Positions 55,350-64,000 of a stretch of DNA of 64,000 nt are shown here, one piece after another (the first letter of the stretch is position 1; the number at the start of each line of letters is the position of its first letter). The position numbers and the translations under genes were made by a program. Source of the DNA: Chlorobium sp. N1 (GTDB lineage Bacteria > Bacteroidota > Chlorobiia > Chlorobiales > Chlorobiaceae); assembly GCF_004332115.1 (NCBI RefSeq), contig NZ_SJPA01000002.1, positions 330,385 through 394,384 on the forward strand, read 5' to 3'. The notes beneath the pieces are model-generated. The model saw nothing but the letters and a program-made list of their open reading frames with translations. It had not been told where the DNA came from and did no database searches.

Positions 55350-56616
55350 AATTCTTCCGTTCAAAGGACTGCGCTACGGCGCTTCGCTCCTGGAGGACGC
55401 CTCAAGCCTGATCTGTCCTCCCTACGATGTCATCTCTCCCCAATTGCAGCAGGAGCTCTACCGGAGCTCCGAAGTGAATGCGGTCCGGCTCGAACTGCCG
55501 ATGGAAGAGGACCCCTACGGGGCGGCGGCGGGGCGCATCGCCGAGTGGCTGCGGAGCGGCGTGTTCGAGGCGGAAGAGGCGCCTGCGCTCTACCCCTATT
55601 TCCAGACCTTCACCGACCCTTCGGGGCGGGAGTTCACGCGTTCCGGTTTCTTTGCCGCCATGCGCCTCTCCGACTTCTCCGAGAAGAAGGTGTTGCCGCA
55701 TGAGAAGACTCTTTCGGGCCCCAAGGCCGACCGGCTGAACCTCTACCGCAGGACCCGTACCAACATCAGTCCCGTTTTCGGCATCTACGCTGATGAGGCG
55801 GGGACGGCCGACCGGCTGATGAAGGAGTACGCCGAAACCCACGAACCGGTGCTCGACGCCACCCTGCAGGGTGTGCGCAACCGGCTGTGGCGGATCCGCG
55901 AGCCTGAACTGCTCCGGCGGCTGGAGGCGTGCCTCAGTGAGCGCCGGGTCTATATCGCCGACGGCCACCATCGTTACGAGACCGGCCTCAACTATCGGAA
56001 CGAACGGGCCGCAGCCGATCCCGGCCACACCGGCCGGGAGCCATACAACTACATCCTGACCTACCTCTCCAACATGTACGACGAGGGGTTGGTGGTCTTT
56101 CCGATCCACCGGCTCGTGCACGGCCTCGAAGGGTTCGATCCCGAAGCGTTCATCGGAAAACTCCGAGCCCGGTTCAGCGTGAGGGAGCTCGAGGGCCGGG
56201 ATGAGCTCGAGCGGTTCCTCGAGGGCGAGTCGTCGAGCTACGCCTACGGCGTGGTGCTTCCCGGCCGGCTTTATGCCGTCGTGCTCTCCGCCGACCCCTC
56301 GGAGGTGCTCGATGCCTCTGTTTCCCCGGCGCTCCGCAATCTCGGGCTCGTCGTTCTGCACGAACTGGTGCTCAAAGGCATGCTCGACATCGGGGCGGAG
56401 GCCCTCGCCGGCCAGAAGAACGTGGTCTACCGCAAGGATGCGGACGAGGTGTTCCGCGCCGTCCTGGAAGGAGAGGCCCAGGTCGGGTTCATCGTCAAGC
56501 CGACCACGGTGCGTCAGGTGATCGACGTCTCGGAAGGCGGAGAGGTCATGCCGCAGAAGTCGACCTTTTTCTATCCGAAAATCATGACGGGGCTGGTTTT
56601 CCACTCCCTCGGCTGA
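55342..56616 (+). CDS. DUF1015 family protein
   Basis: This 424-residue soluble protein has the family wording FKGLRYG, LICPPYDVISPQ at the start, VLPHEKTLSGPKADRLNLYRRTRTNISPVFGIY (cited by position) and YIADGHHRYETGLNYR in the middle. The GHHRYET motif suggests a catalytic or metal site. The family often neighbours serine-biosynthesis genes elsewhere, but here it lies between scpA and tsaE. Function unknown. It overlaps scpA, so the two are translationally linked. Confidence 0.9.
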   Translation: MPEILPFKGLRYGASLLEDASSLICPPYDVISPQLQQELYRSSEVNAVRLELPMEEDPYGAAAGRIAEWLRSGVFEAEEAPALYPYFQTFTDPSGREFTRSGFFAAMRLSDFSEKKVLPHEKTLSGPKADRLNLYRRTRTNISPVFGIYADEAGTADRLMKEYAETHEPVLDATLQGVRNRLWRIREPELLRRLEACLSERRVYIADGHHRYETGLNYRNERAAADPGHTGREPYNYILTYLSNMYDEGLVVFPIHRLVHGLEGFDPEAFIGKLRARFSVRELEGRDELERFLEGESSSYAYGVVLPGRLYAVVLSADPSEVLDASVSPALRNLGLVVLHELVLKGMLDIGAEALAGQKNVVYRKDADEVFRAVLEGEAQVGFIVKPTTVRQVIDVSEGGEVMPQKSTFFYPKIMTGLVFHSLG

Positions 56617-56627
56617 ACCGATTGCAA

Positions 56628-57068
56628 ATGAGCGAGATTATCCACTCCGCTTCAGCAGAAGAGACCCGCGCCGCCGGCCGGCGGTTCGCCTCGACCCTCC
56701 GGGAAGGGGACGTCGTCGCCCTTAATGGCGAGCTCGGGGCGGGCAAGACGGAGTTCATGCGGGGCGTGACGGAGTACTTCGGCTGCTCCGAGCAGCTCGC
56801 GAGTCCGACCTTTCCCCTCATGAACGTCTACGAGGGCTTCCTCGAGGGGTGCGAACTCAGCCTGCATCACTTCGACCTCTACCGGCTCGAGACCGACCAG
56901 GAGCTCGAGGGGATCGGTTTCGGCGAATACCTCTCTTCGGCCTGGGCTTCGTTCGTCGAGTGGGCCGAGCGGTTCCCGAAGTACGAACATGCGTATACGT
57001 CGGCCGTTACGATCGACTATGACGGTCCGGAGCGGCGGATCATCACCGTGACGCGGAGGGACGCATGA
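56628..57068 (+). CDS. tsaE: tRNA threonylcarbamoyladenosine synthesis ATPase TsaE
   Basis: This 146-residue P-loop protein has Walker A GELGAGKTEF near residue 35 and the family pattern SPTFPLMNVYEG and HHFDLYRLETDQELEGIGFGEYL (cited by position). It works with TsaB and TsaD to make t6A at position 37 of ANN-decoding tRNAs. ATG 56628 is preferred to the TTG at 56622. The stop overlaps the tsaB start by four bases, which supports the functional link. Confidence 0.93.
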   Translation: MSEIIHSASAEETRAAGRRFASTLREGDVVALNGELGAGKTEFMRGVTEYFGCSEQLASPTFPLMNVYEGFLEGCELSLHHFDLYRLETDQELEGIGFGEYLSSAWASFVEWAERFPKYEHAYTSAVTIDYDGPERRIITVTRRDA

Positions 57069-57769
57069 ATATCCTCGCCATCGAATGCACGCACGGTGTG
57101 CTGAGCCTGGCTCTCTATCGCGACGGCTTCGTAACGGAGGCGCGCGGCGAGTCCTGGCAGAAGACCGCCGAGGGGATCGTCCCGCTCATAGACCGCCTCA
57201 TGAAAAACGACGGAGCCGAGCCGGGCTCACTCGACGCAGTGGCGATCTCTTCGGGTCCGGGATCCTTTACGGCGCTGCGCATCGGCATGTCGGTTGCCAA
57301 GGGCATCGCCAGCGCCCTTGCCATTCCTGTCGTGCCGGTTCCGACCCTGCCGGCCATGGCTGCGGCCATGCCTGCCGCCTGCGGGGCGGAGCGGGTGATG
57401 GCCGTGGTGGAGGCCCGCAAGGGGGAGTATTACCACGCCGTGTACTCTTCGCCGGATCTTGCCGCCTTCCGCTGGGAGGGCGAGGTGCGCCTGGGGCGCC
57501 GGGATGCGGTGATCGATGCGCTTGCCGGCCGTCCTCGCGCCACGGCCGTCACGGGGCGCAGGCTCGATCCGCTCCGGGAGGCCCTCCTCGAGGCGGGCGC
57601 GACGCTCGACGACGCGTCCGGCTTTACGGCGGCTTCGATCCTCCCGATGGCCCTGCGCCTGCTCGAGGCGGGCAGGGGCGTCGATGCCGGCCTGGCGCTT
57701 GCCGACTACCATCAGGAGTTTGTTTCCGGCGGCGCGGGAGTGCGGTCGCGGGAAGTTGGCGGGAAGTGA
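57065..57769 (+). CDS. tsaB: tRNA threonylcarbamoyladenosine synthesis protein TsaB
   Basis: This 234-residue actin/ASKHA-fold protein has NILAIECTHGVLSLALY at the N-terminus and ISSGPGSFTALRIGMSVAKGIA, the diagnostic TsaB (YeaZ) motif. It is an inactive paralogue of TsaD that scaffolds the t6A complex. The overlap with tsaE (ATGA at 57065-57068) puts two members of the pathway in one operon. tsaD is not in the window. Confidence 0.93.
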   Translation: MNILAIECTHGVLSLALYRDGFVTEARGESWQKTAEGIVPLIDRLMKNDGAEPGSLDAVAISSGPGSFTALRIGMSVAKGIASALAIPVVPVPTLPAMAAAMPAACGAERVMAVVEARKGEYYHAVYSSPDLAAFRWEGEVRLGRRDAVIDALAGRPRATAVTGRRLDPLREALLEAGATLDDASGFTAASILPMALRLLEAGRGVDAGLALADYHQEFVSGGAGVRSREVGGK

Positions 57770-57839
57770 ATGATTGCTATATTCCTGCCGTGCGGGCCGG
57801 AGTCCGAAGTCAACTGAACTGAACCGAAACCAGAAGAAT

Positions 57840-58316
57840 ATGCCAGCGAAGAAAAAGGAGACGGCGGCGGCCCCGAAGAAGGCGCCTGCGGAAAAAGCGG
57901 CCCCGAAGAAGGCCGCGCCGGTGAAGGTTGCCGCGAAGAGGGCGCCTGCCAAGAAGGCCGCCGTGCGCGAGGTCGACGTCGCCGAACTGCTTGCCCGCCG
58001 GGCGGCGGAACTGACGCTTGAGAAGAAGTGCGAGGAGGTCAGGATTCTCGACGTCAGGGCGCTGACCACGATGACCGATTTCTTCGTCATCGTCACCGCG
58101 GACTCCGACCGCAAGGCCCGTGCAGCCGCCGACCATGTGCTCGAAGCCCTTCGCGAGGACGGCGAGCGCCCGCTCAACATCGAGGGCATGGAGACCATGC
58201 GCTGGATCCTGCTCGATTACGTCGATGTTGTCGTGCATATTTTCATGCCGGAGGATCGTCGTTTCTACGACCTGGAATCCCTCTGGTCGGATGCGGCCGT
58301 TACGACGGTAAGCTGA
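57840..58316 (+). CDS. rsfS: Ribosomal silencing factor RsfS with a histone H1-like N-terminal tail
   Basis: The 158-residue protein has a normal RsfS domain from about residue 46 ([40 protein letters not shown], cited by position, then [16 protein letters not shown]). The domain binds ribosomal protein uL14 and blocks subunit joining in starvation. Residues 1-43 are an added tail made of Lys, Ala and Pro, with repeated APKKA/AKK units like histone H1 tails. Usual RsfS proteins are about 105-120 residues and lack it. ATG 57840 is the only good start and gives the tail in frame. Confidence 0.9.
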   Translation: MPAKKKETAAAPKKAPAEKAAPKKAAPVKVAAKRAPAKKAAVREVDVAELLARRAAELTLEKKCEEVRILDVRALTTMTDFFVIVTADSDRKARAAADHVLEALREDGERPLNIEGMETMRWILLDYVDVVVHIFMPEDRRFYDLESLWSDAAVTTVS

Positions 58317-58441
58317 ATAATTATTGCAGGTTCTCTGTTTCCGGAACCTTTTTCGGGTTCCGTTCGATCGGTAATTATCGGGAAATTTAATACATTTCCC
58401 TGTCGCAGTATCTATAGCCAATACTCACTCCGGATTGCCCT

Positions 58442-60931
58442 ATGCAGCGCCAACGAATACTCCCCGTCACCATTGAGGAAGAGATGCGGGGTTCCTACCT
58501 CGATTATTCCATGTCGGTCATCGTCAGCCGTGCCCTTCCCGACGTCCGCGACGGCCTGAAGCCGGTTCACAGGAGGGTGCTGTACGGTATGCACGAGCTC
58601 GGCCTCCAGGCCGGCAAGCCCCACAAGAAATCCGCCCGTGTGGTCGGTGAGGTGCTCGGTAAGTTCCATCCCCACGGCGATACGGCCGTCTATGACAGCC
58701 TCGTGCGACTCGTGCAGGACTTTTCGCTCCGTTATCCGCTCATCGACGGCCAGGGCAACTTCGGTTCCATCGACGGCGACTCCCCGGCGGCCATGAGGTA
58801 CACCGAGGTCCGCATGAAGCAGATCGCCGGCGAGATGCTGAAGGACCTCGACAAGGAGACCGTGGATTTCGCCCTGAACTTCGACGATTCGCTCGAGGAG
58901 CCGACCGTCCTTCCCTCCTCGATACCGAACCTGCTCGTCAACGGCGCTTCCGGCATCGCCGTCGGCATGGCGACCAACATCCCTCCCCAGAACCTCCGCG
59001 AGGTGGTCGACGGCATGATCGCCCTCATCGAGAATCCCGAGATCGAGATCGCGGACCTGATGAAGCACGTCATCGCGCCCGACTTTCCGACCGGCGGCAT
59101 CATCTACGGCTACGAGGGTGTGCGCCAGGCCTACCTGACCGGACGCGGCAAGGTGGTCATCCGCGCACGCGCGCTCGTCGAGGTGACCCAGAAGAACGGC
59201 CGCGAGTCCATCGTGGTCACTGAACTGCCTTACCAGGTCAACAAGGTCCGCCTCATCGAAAAGATCGTCGAGCTGGTCCACGATAAGAAAGTGGAGGGCA
59301 TCGCCGACATCCGCGACGAATCCGACCGCGACGGCATGCGCCTCGTCATCGAGCTGAAACGCGACGCCGTGGCAAAGGTTGTGCTGAACAATCTCTACAA
59401 GCACACGCCGATGCAGGACACCTTCGGCGTCATCATGCTCGCCCTCGTCGACGGGGTGCCGAGAGTGCTGAACCTCAAGGAGATGATGCAGTTCTATATC
59501 AAGCACCGCAACGAGATCGTGCTGCGCCGCACGCGCTTCGACCTTGCGGCTGCCGAGAAGCGTGCGCACATCCTCGAGGGCCTGAAGATCTGCCTTGACA
59601 ACCTCGATGAGGTAATCACCACCATCCGGGAGTCTCCTGACGCGAATACCGCGCAGGAGCGGCTTATGGAGCGCTTCAAGCTCTCCGAGGTGCAGTCGAA
59701 GGCGATTCTCGAGATGCGCCTCCAGCGCCTGACCGGCATGGAGCGCCAGAAGATCGACGCGGAGTACAAGGATACGCTCGCCCTCATCGACGAGCTTCGG
59801 CTCATCCTCGAGAGCCCCGAGCGCCAGATGGAGATCATCCGCGAGGAGCTCCTCAAGGTCAAGGACGTCTACGGCGACCCGCGCCGTACCGAGATCGTGC
59901 CGCAGGAGGGTGATTTCTCCATCGAGGACATGATCGCCCAGGAGGACGTGGTCATCACCATTACCCACGACGGCTTCATCAAACGCTTCCCGGTATCGGG
60001 CTACCGCCGCCAGGCCCGCGGAGGCAAGGGGGTCACCGGTGCCCAGGCGAAGAACGAGGACTTCATCGAGCACATGTTCATCGCCTCGACCCACAACTAC
60101 ATCCTCTTCTTCACCACCGCCGGCCGCTGCTACTGGCTGAAGGTCTACGAGATCCCCGAGGCCGGAAGGGCCGCTCGCGGCCGTTCGCTGGCCAACATCA
60201 TGGAGCTTCCGCCGGCCGAGAAGATCAAGACCTACATCAACATCCGCAACTTCGACGATCCCGGCTACATCATCATGGCAACGGCCGACGGTATCGTCAA
60301 GAAAACCGCCCTGGAGGAGTTCTCCCGTCCCCGCCGCACCGGCATCAACGCCATCACGATCGACGAGGGAGACGAGCTCATCGAAGCCCGCCTCACCGAC
60401 GGCGAGCACCAGATCATCCTGGCCAAGAGCTCGGGCCTTGCGGTCCGCTTCCCCGAGGCGGAGGTCCGCCCGATGGGCCGCACCGCAATGGGTGTCAAGG
60501 GCATCACGCTCGACCGCGGCGAGAAGTGCATTTCGATGGTCACCACCAAGCGAATGGACATGTCGCTGCTTGCCGTCACCGACAACGGCTTCGGCAAGCG
60601 CAGCCACGTCGAGGACTACCGCCTCACCAAGCGCGGTGCACGCGGCGTCATCACCATCAAGGCGCATGAGAAGATCGGTGCGCTCGTCGGCCTGCTCGAC
60701 GTCAACGACGACGACGACCTGATCATCATCACCACGCACGGCATCGTCAACCGCCAGCATGTCTCCGACATCCGGGTCACCGGGCGGAACACCTCCGGCG
60801 TGAAGCTGATCAGGCTGATGAAGGATGATTCGATTTCGGCCCTTGCCCGTGTACCCAAGACCGACGAGGAGACCGATTCCGACGTACTGAAAGAGGATCC
60901 CGACGGGCAGATGCCGCTCTCGTTCGAGTGA
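58442..60931 (+). CDS. gyrA: DNA gyrase subunit A
   Basis: This 829-residue type II topoisomerase subunit cuts and rejoins DNA. The catalytic tyrosine is Tyr120 ([10 protein letters not shown]). The quinolone-resistance region reads [18 protein letters not shown], with Thr81 at the place of the E. coli Ser83 and Asp85 at Asp87. The GyrA box appears as QARGGKG in the C-terminal beta-pinwheel, which supports gyrase rather than topoisomerase IV. The end is acidic ([15 protein letters not shown]). Confidence 0.96.
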   Translation: MQRQRILPVTIEEEMRGSYLDYSMSVIVSRALPDVRDGLKPVHRRVLYGMHELGLQAGKPHKKSARVVGEVLGKFHPHGDTAVYDSLVRLVQDFSLRYPLIDGQGNFGSIDGDSPAAMRYTEVRMKQIAGEMLKDLDKETVDFALNFDDSLEEPTVLPSSIPNLLVNGASGIAVGMATNIPPQNLREVVDGMIALIENPEIEIADLMKHVIAPDFPTGGIIYGYEGVRQAYLTGRGKVVIRARALVEVTQKNGRESIVVTELPYQVNKVRLIEKIVELVHDKKVEGIADIRDESDRDGMRLVIELKRDAVAKVVLNNLYKHTPMQDTFGVIMLALVDGVPRVLNLKEMMQFYIKHRNEIVLRRTRFDLAAAEKRAHILEGLKICLDNLDEVITTIRESPDANTAQERLMERFKLSEVQSKAILEMRLQRLTGMERQKIDAEYKDTLALIDELRLILESPERQMEIIREELLKVKDVYGDPRRTEIVPQEGDFSIEDMIAQEDVVITITHDGFIKRFPVSGYRRQARGGKGVTGAQAKNEDFIEHMFIASTHNYILFFTTAGRCYWLKVYEIPEAGRAARGRSLANIMELPPAEKIKTYINIRNFDDPGYIIMATADGIVKKTALEEFSRPRRTGINAITIDEGDELIEARLTDGEHQIILAKSSGLAVRFPEAEVRPMGRTAMGVKGITLDRGEKCISMVTTKRMDMSLLAVTDNGFGKRSHVEDYRLTKRGARGVITIKAHEKIGALVGLLDVNDDDDLIIITTHGIVNRQHVSDIRVTGRNTSGVKLIRLMKDDSISALARVPKTDEETDSDVLKEDPDGQMPLSFE

Positions 60932-60983
60932 GGACGCGGCGGCTTGACCCAATACCACTAAAAAACAAAGGAAGGACAGTTCC

Positions 60984-62741
60984 ATGGCTCGGCCGAAAAA
61001 TGTGAAATACGTGTTTGTGACAGGCGGGGTGATCTCCTCGCTTGGCAAGGGAATCCTCTCCGCCTCGCTCGGCATGCTGCTCAAGTCGCGCGGCCTGAGG
61101 GTGGCCATACAGAAATACGATCCATACATCAACGTCGATCCCGGCACCATGTCGCCCTATCAGCACGGCGAGGTCTACGTGACCGACGACGGGGCCGAAA
61201 CCGATCTGGATCTGGGCCACTATGAGCGCTTCCTCGACGAATCGACCTCGCAGGCCTCGAACCTCACCATGGGCAGGGTCTACAAGTCGGTTATCGACAA
61301 GGAACGGAAGGGCGAGTACCTCGGCGGTACCGTACAGGTCGTTCCGCATGTGATCGACGAGATCAAGGACCGGCTTGCGGAGCTGGCCAAGAACGGCAAC
61401 TACGACGTTATCATTACCGAGATCGGCGGCACCATCGGCGACATCGAGTCGCTGCCGTTCCTCGAGGCGATGCGCCAGATGAAGCTCGATATGGGCGAGC
61501 GCAACCTGCTCAACATCCACCTCACCTTCGTGCCTTACATCAAGGCTGCCAGCGAACTGAAGACCAAGCCGACCCAGCACAGCGTCAAGATGCTGCTCGA
61601 GACCGGTATCCAGCCCGACATCCTCGTCTGCCGCAGCGAAAAGCCCCTTTCACGGGACATCAAGAACAAGGTGGGCCACTTCTGCAACGTCAACGAAGTC
61701 GATGTCATCGGTCTGAACGACTGCGACACCATCTACGAGGTGCCGCTCACGCTGCTCCAGGAGAAGCTCGACATGCGCGTCCTCAAGAAGCTCGGCCTCA
61801 AGCAGTTCCATGAGCCGGACCTCGTTAAATGGAAGGAGTTCTGCCAGCGGGTGAAGCATCCGGAGGGCGGCGAGGTCACCGTCGCCATCTGCGGCAAGTA
61901 CACCGAATATCCCGACGCCTACAAGTCCATCCTCGAGGCCCTCGTCCATGCCGGTGCGAGCAATGACGTGAAGGTCAACATCCGCCTCATCCGCGCCGAG
62001 GATGGTGAGGAGAAGGGATACGATTTTGCAAAGGAGCTCGCTGGAGTGAGCGGGATCCTCGTCGCTCCCGGTTTCGGAGACCGCGGCATCGAGGGCAAGA
62101 TCGAGTTCATCCGCTACGCTCGCGAGGCGGGCATCCCGTTTTTCGGCATCTGCCTCGGCATGCAGTGCGCCACGGTTGAGTTCGCCCGCAACGTCTGCGG
62201 CCTGCAGGATGCCAACTCCACGGAGTTCAACAAGCGCTCCCGCTATCCGGTGATCGATCTCATGGAGCAGCAGAAGAAGGTCAAGGAGAAGGGCGGCACC
62301 ATGCGGCTCGGCAGCTACCCCTGCATCATCAGGGAGGGGACGAAGGCCCACCAGGTCTACGGGAAGTTCCTCATCAACGAGCGCCACCGCCACCGTTTCG
62401 AGTTCAACAATTCCTTCCGTCCGGCCTTCGAGGAGCACGGCATGGTCTTTTCCGGCACCTCCCCGAACGGAGAGCTGGTCGAGATTATCGAAATCCGCGA
62501 TCACCGCTGGTTCGTCGCCGTGCAGTTCCATCCGGAACTGAAGTCGAGGGTCGAGAAGGTCCATCCGCTTTTCCACGGGTTCGTCGGTGCCGCCAGGGCT
62601 TTCGCCATAGGCGAGCACCAGCCGGAGCTCGGCGTCCCTGCCCCGGCTGCGCCGGATGCGGAGCCTTCCGCCGACTCCGCACCGGTGGCCGGGACCCCTT
62701 CGTTCTTCGTCGAAGAGGAGCGTCCATCCGCTGAGGGGTAG
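60984..62741 (+). CDS. pyrG: CTP synthase
   Basis: This 585-residue enzyme aminates UTP to CTP with glutamine. The N-terminal synthase domain has [20 protein letters not shown] and the [19 protein letters not shown] stretch. The class I glutaminase domain has the nucleophile cysteine in [11 protein letters not shown] and the His/Glu pair in [10 protein letters not shown]. About 40 C-terminal residues after GAARAF form a Pro/Ala-rich, acidic tail not usual for the family. The ribosome binding site is AAGGAAGGA. Confidence 0.97.
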   Translation: MARPKNVKYVFVTGGVISSLGKGILSASLGMLLKSRGLRVAIQKYDPYINVDPGTMSPYQHGEVYVTDDGAETDLDLGHYERFLDESTSQASNLTMGRVYKSVIDKERKGEYLGGTVQVVPHVIDEIKDRLAELAKNGNYDVIITEIGGTIGDIESLPFLEAMRQMKLDMGERNLLNIHLTFVPYIKAASELKTKPTQHSVKMLLETGIQPDILVCRSEKPLSRDIKNKVGHFCNVNEVDVIGLNDCDTIYEVPLTLLQEKLDMRVLKKLGLKQFHEPDLVKWKEFCQRVKHPEGGEVTVAICGKYTEYPDAYKSILEALVHAGASNDVKVNIRLIRAEDGEEKGYDFAKELAGVSGILVAPGFGDRGIEGKIEFIRYAREAGIPFFGICLGMQCATVEFARNVCGLQDANSTEFNKRSRYPVIDLMEQQKKVKEKGGTMRLGSYPCIIREGTKAHQVYGKFLINERHRHRFEFNNSFRPAFEEHGMVFSGTSPNGELVEIIEIRDHRWFVAVQFHPELKSRVEKVHPLFHGFVGAARAFAIGEHQPELGVPAPAAPDAEPSADSAPVAGTPSFFVEEERPSAEG

Positions 62742-62773
62742 CCGCTCCGCCACATCACTAACGTGAGGTTGTC

Positions 62774-63673
62774 ATGAGTGTCGTTCCGTCGGTACAGGAG
62801 TCATGGGGCGGCCTCCGGGCCGTTCTCGGCCAGCCGCTGTTCTCCATCGGCGGTTCCGAGGTGTCGCTCCTGAAGGTCGTCTCCATCGCCCTCTCCCTGG
62901 CGCTCATCGTCATAGCGGCGCGCTACCTCAAGCGCCTGCTCGTCAGCCGCCTTCTTCTCGAGCGGATCCACGATGAGGGCGCCCGCTTTGCGCTCGGCAC
63001 CATCACCCAGTACCTAGTGGTCTTTTTCGGCGTTCTCGTGGTACTGCAGTCGGCCGGCATCAACCTGAGCTCGCTTGCGGTGCTCTCCGGTACCATCGGC
63101 ATCGGTATCGGTTTCGGCCTGCAGAACATCGCCAACAACTTCTTCAGCGGCATCATCATCCTGCTCGAGCGTCCGGTGAAGGTCGGAGACCGCATCCAGG
63201 TGGGAGACGTCAACGGCGACGTGGTGCGCATCGCCATCCGTTCGACGACCATCCTCACCAACGACAACATCAACATCATCGTCCCGAACTCGGAATTCGT
63301 CTCCAGCCAGGTCATCAACTGGAGCCACAACGACCGCAACCTCCGGGTCGCCGTACCGGTGGGGGTCTCCTACAGCTCCGATCCCGAGGAGGTTCGGCGC
63401 ATCCTCCTGCAGGTGGCCACCGACCATCCCGACATTCTCGACCGGCCCGCTCCGGACGTCATTTTCTCGGGGTTCGGCAACAGCTCGCTCGACTTCGAGC
63501 TGCGCGTCTGGACCCGCACGCGCATCCAGACACCGAAGATTCTCCGCAGCGAGGTCAACTTCCGCATCTTCGAGGCCTTCGGCAGGAACGGCATCGAGAT
63601 TCCCTTCCCGCAGACCGACGTGCATTTCCGCAGCACCGACATTCCCCTGTTCTCCGAAAAGCCGGAGGCGTAA
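62774..63673 (+). CDS. Small-conductance mechanosensitive channel (MscS family)
   Basis: This 299-residue membrane protein has three to four helices. The pore helix TM3 is glycine- and alanine-rich (GTIGIGIGFGLQNIANNFFSGIIILLERPVKVGD, cited by position), followed by the cytoplasmic beta domain (RIAIRSTTILTNDNINIIVPNSEFVSSQVINWSH, cited by position) and the alpha/beta C-terminus. It relieves osmotic pressure on down-shock. It starts 32 bases after pyrG and is the last gene in the window. Confidence 0.9.
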   Translation: MSVVPSVQESWGGLRAVLGQPLFSIGGSEVSLLKVVSIALSLALIVIAARYLKRLLVSRLLLERIHDEGARFALGTITQYLVVFFGVLVVLQSAGINLSSLAVLSGTIGIGIGFGLQNIANNFFSGIIILLERPVKVGDRIQVGDVNGDVVRIAIRSTTILTNDNINIIVPNSEFVSSQVINWSHNDRNLRVAVPVGVSYSSDPEEVRRILLQVATDHPDILDRPAPDVIFSGFGNSSLDFELRVWTRTRIQTPKILRSEVNFRIFEAFGRNGIEIPFPQTDVHFRSTDIPLFSEKPEA

Positions 63674-63838
63674 GTCTGCCTGGGCGGCCCCGTTCGTGTC
63701 CTTACCGGAGTGCGGTGTCGGGTTGCCCGACCGGCAACGGTTGCGTCTGCTACAGCGTTTGGGAGGGTATGGTGCAATGTTATCCGCTCCTGCAGAAGCG
63801 GAGCCGGAAACTTTTTTACAGAAAAGATGAAAAAGGAT

Positions 63839-64000
63839 TTGGAGGATAAGGGTCGGGGTGGTACATTAGGATCCTTCGCTTGAGAACAGAAGTTCAGCGG
63901 CGGGGGAGACGCCTCGAAAGAGGCATGTTATTTGACGATTGTGAGATTGAGAGAAGCCGCGAAAGGATGCTCATCATCGCCTGTTTTTGTATGAAACGGG
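63839..64000 (+). promoter_or_regulatory. Possible promoter and leader of an rRNA operon
   Basis: No coding frame is supported in 63674-64000. TTGGAG (63839-63844), 17-base spacer, TACATT (63862-63867) form a likely promoter. Downstream a GNRA-loop hairpin, GCCTC-GAAA-GAGGC (63911-63924), is followed by ATGTTATTTGACG and GAGAAGCC. These phrases resemble the anti-termination leader that precedes 16S rRNA in this and related phyla. The 16S gene itself would lie beyond the window. Confidence 0.4.

Noticed and set aside
58412..61150. 912-codon open frame on the minus strand over gyrA
   Set aside because: It is the antisense shadow of gyrA, rich in Asp, His, Val and Leu, with no recognisable domain.
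63722..63738. Terminator after mscS (GTTGCC/GGCAAC)
   Set aside because: The stem is only six bases and no T-run follows, so it is too weak to call.

Overview
The window looks like chromosome of a green sulfur bacterium (Chlorobiaceae, Chlorobium/Chlorobaculum type). The main reason is a dsr sulfur-oxidation cluster in the gene order I recall for that group (dsrA-B-L-U-E-F-H-T-M-K-J-O-P-V-W). It is followed by two sulfide:quinone oxidoreductase-type flavoproteins, an indolepyruvate:ferredoxin oxidoreductase and a GC-rich, densely packed gene layout. No sequence search was run, so the genus is an inference.

Region 1 (1-12054, all +): the 3' end of dsrA, then dsrB (reverse dissimilatory sulfite reductase), dsrL (NAD(P)H/Fe-S flavoprotein), dsrU, dsrEFH (sulfur trafficking), dsrT, dsrMKJOP (transmembrane electron transfer) and dsrVW (siroheme precursor synthesis). 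The genes mostly overlap or lie a few bases apart, so the block reads as one long operon that oxidises stored sulfur to sulfite. dsrC and dsrN are not in the window.

Region 2 (12432-21184): a uridine-kinase-like P-loop gene and an MFS exporter (+). Convergent to these is a minus-strand operon for a tripartite drug exporter (TolC-like, EmrA-like, EmrB-like) with a universal stress protein gene inside it. A consensus sigma-54 promoter lies directly upstream of this operon. A divergent GAF-GAF-AAA+-HTH sigma-54 activator and a perfect 16-bp palindrome sit next to it.

Region 3 (21296-29182): two lipoproteins and a SEC-C protein, then a minus-strand operon iorA-iorB-paaK-ACT-aminotransferase. This fits reductive synthesis of aromatic amino acids from aryl acetates, or the reverse.

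Region 4 (29325-34874): two SQR-type genes flank an ArsA/Get3-like ATPase. The second SQR has an inverted repeat in its promoter spacer, is followed by an unannotated 52-codon gene, and ends at a strong terminator. Next to it lies a broken C-terminal fragment of a HipA-type toxin kinase.

Region 5 (34362-41672, minus): dxr, rseP, prfA, a START-like protein and a nitroreductase, then tRNA-Val(TAC) on + with a clear promoter and terminator, then ftsH (minus).

Region 6 (41805-50720): pyrF, glmS, an acidic protein, and an envelope cluster (COG3014-like protein, YcfL-like, LpoB-like, a small exported protein, CsgG/FlgT-like). Then come a TIGR01777 epimerase and a convergent RRM RNA-binding protein.

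Region 7 (51049-64000): amtB-glnB, a papain-like peptidase, a TPR protein (minus), scpA, a DUF1015 protein, tsaE, tsaB, rsfS, gyrA, pyrG and an mscS channel. The end of the window may be the leader of an rRNA operon.
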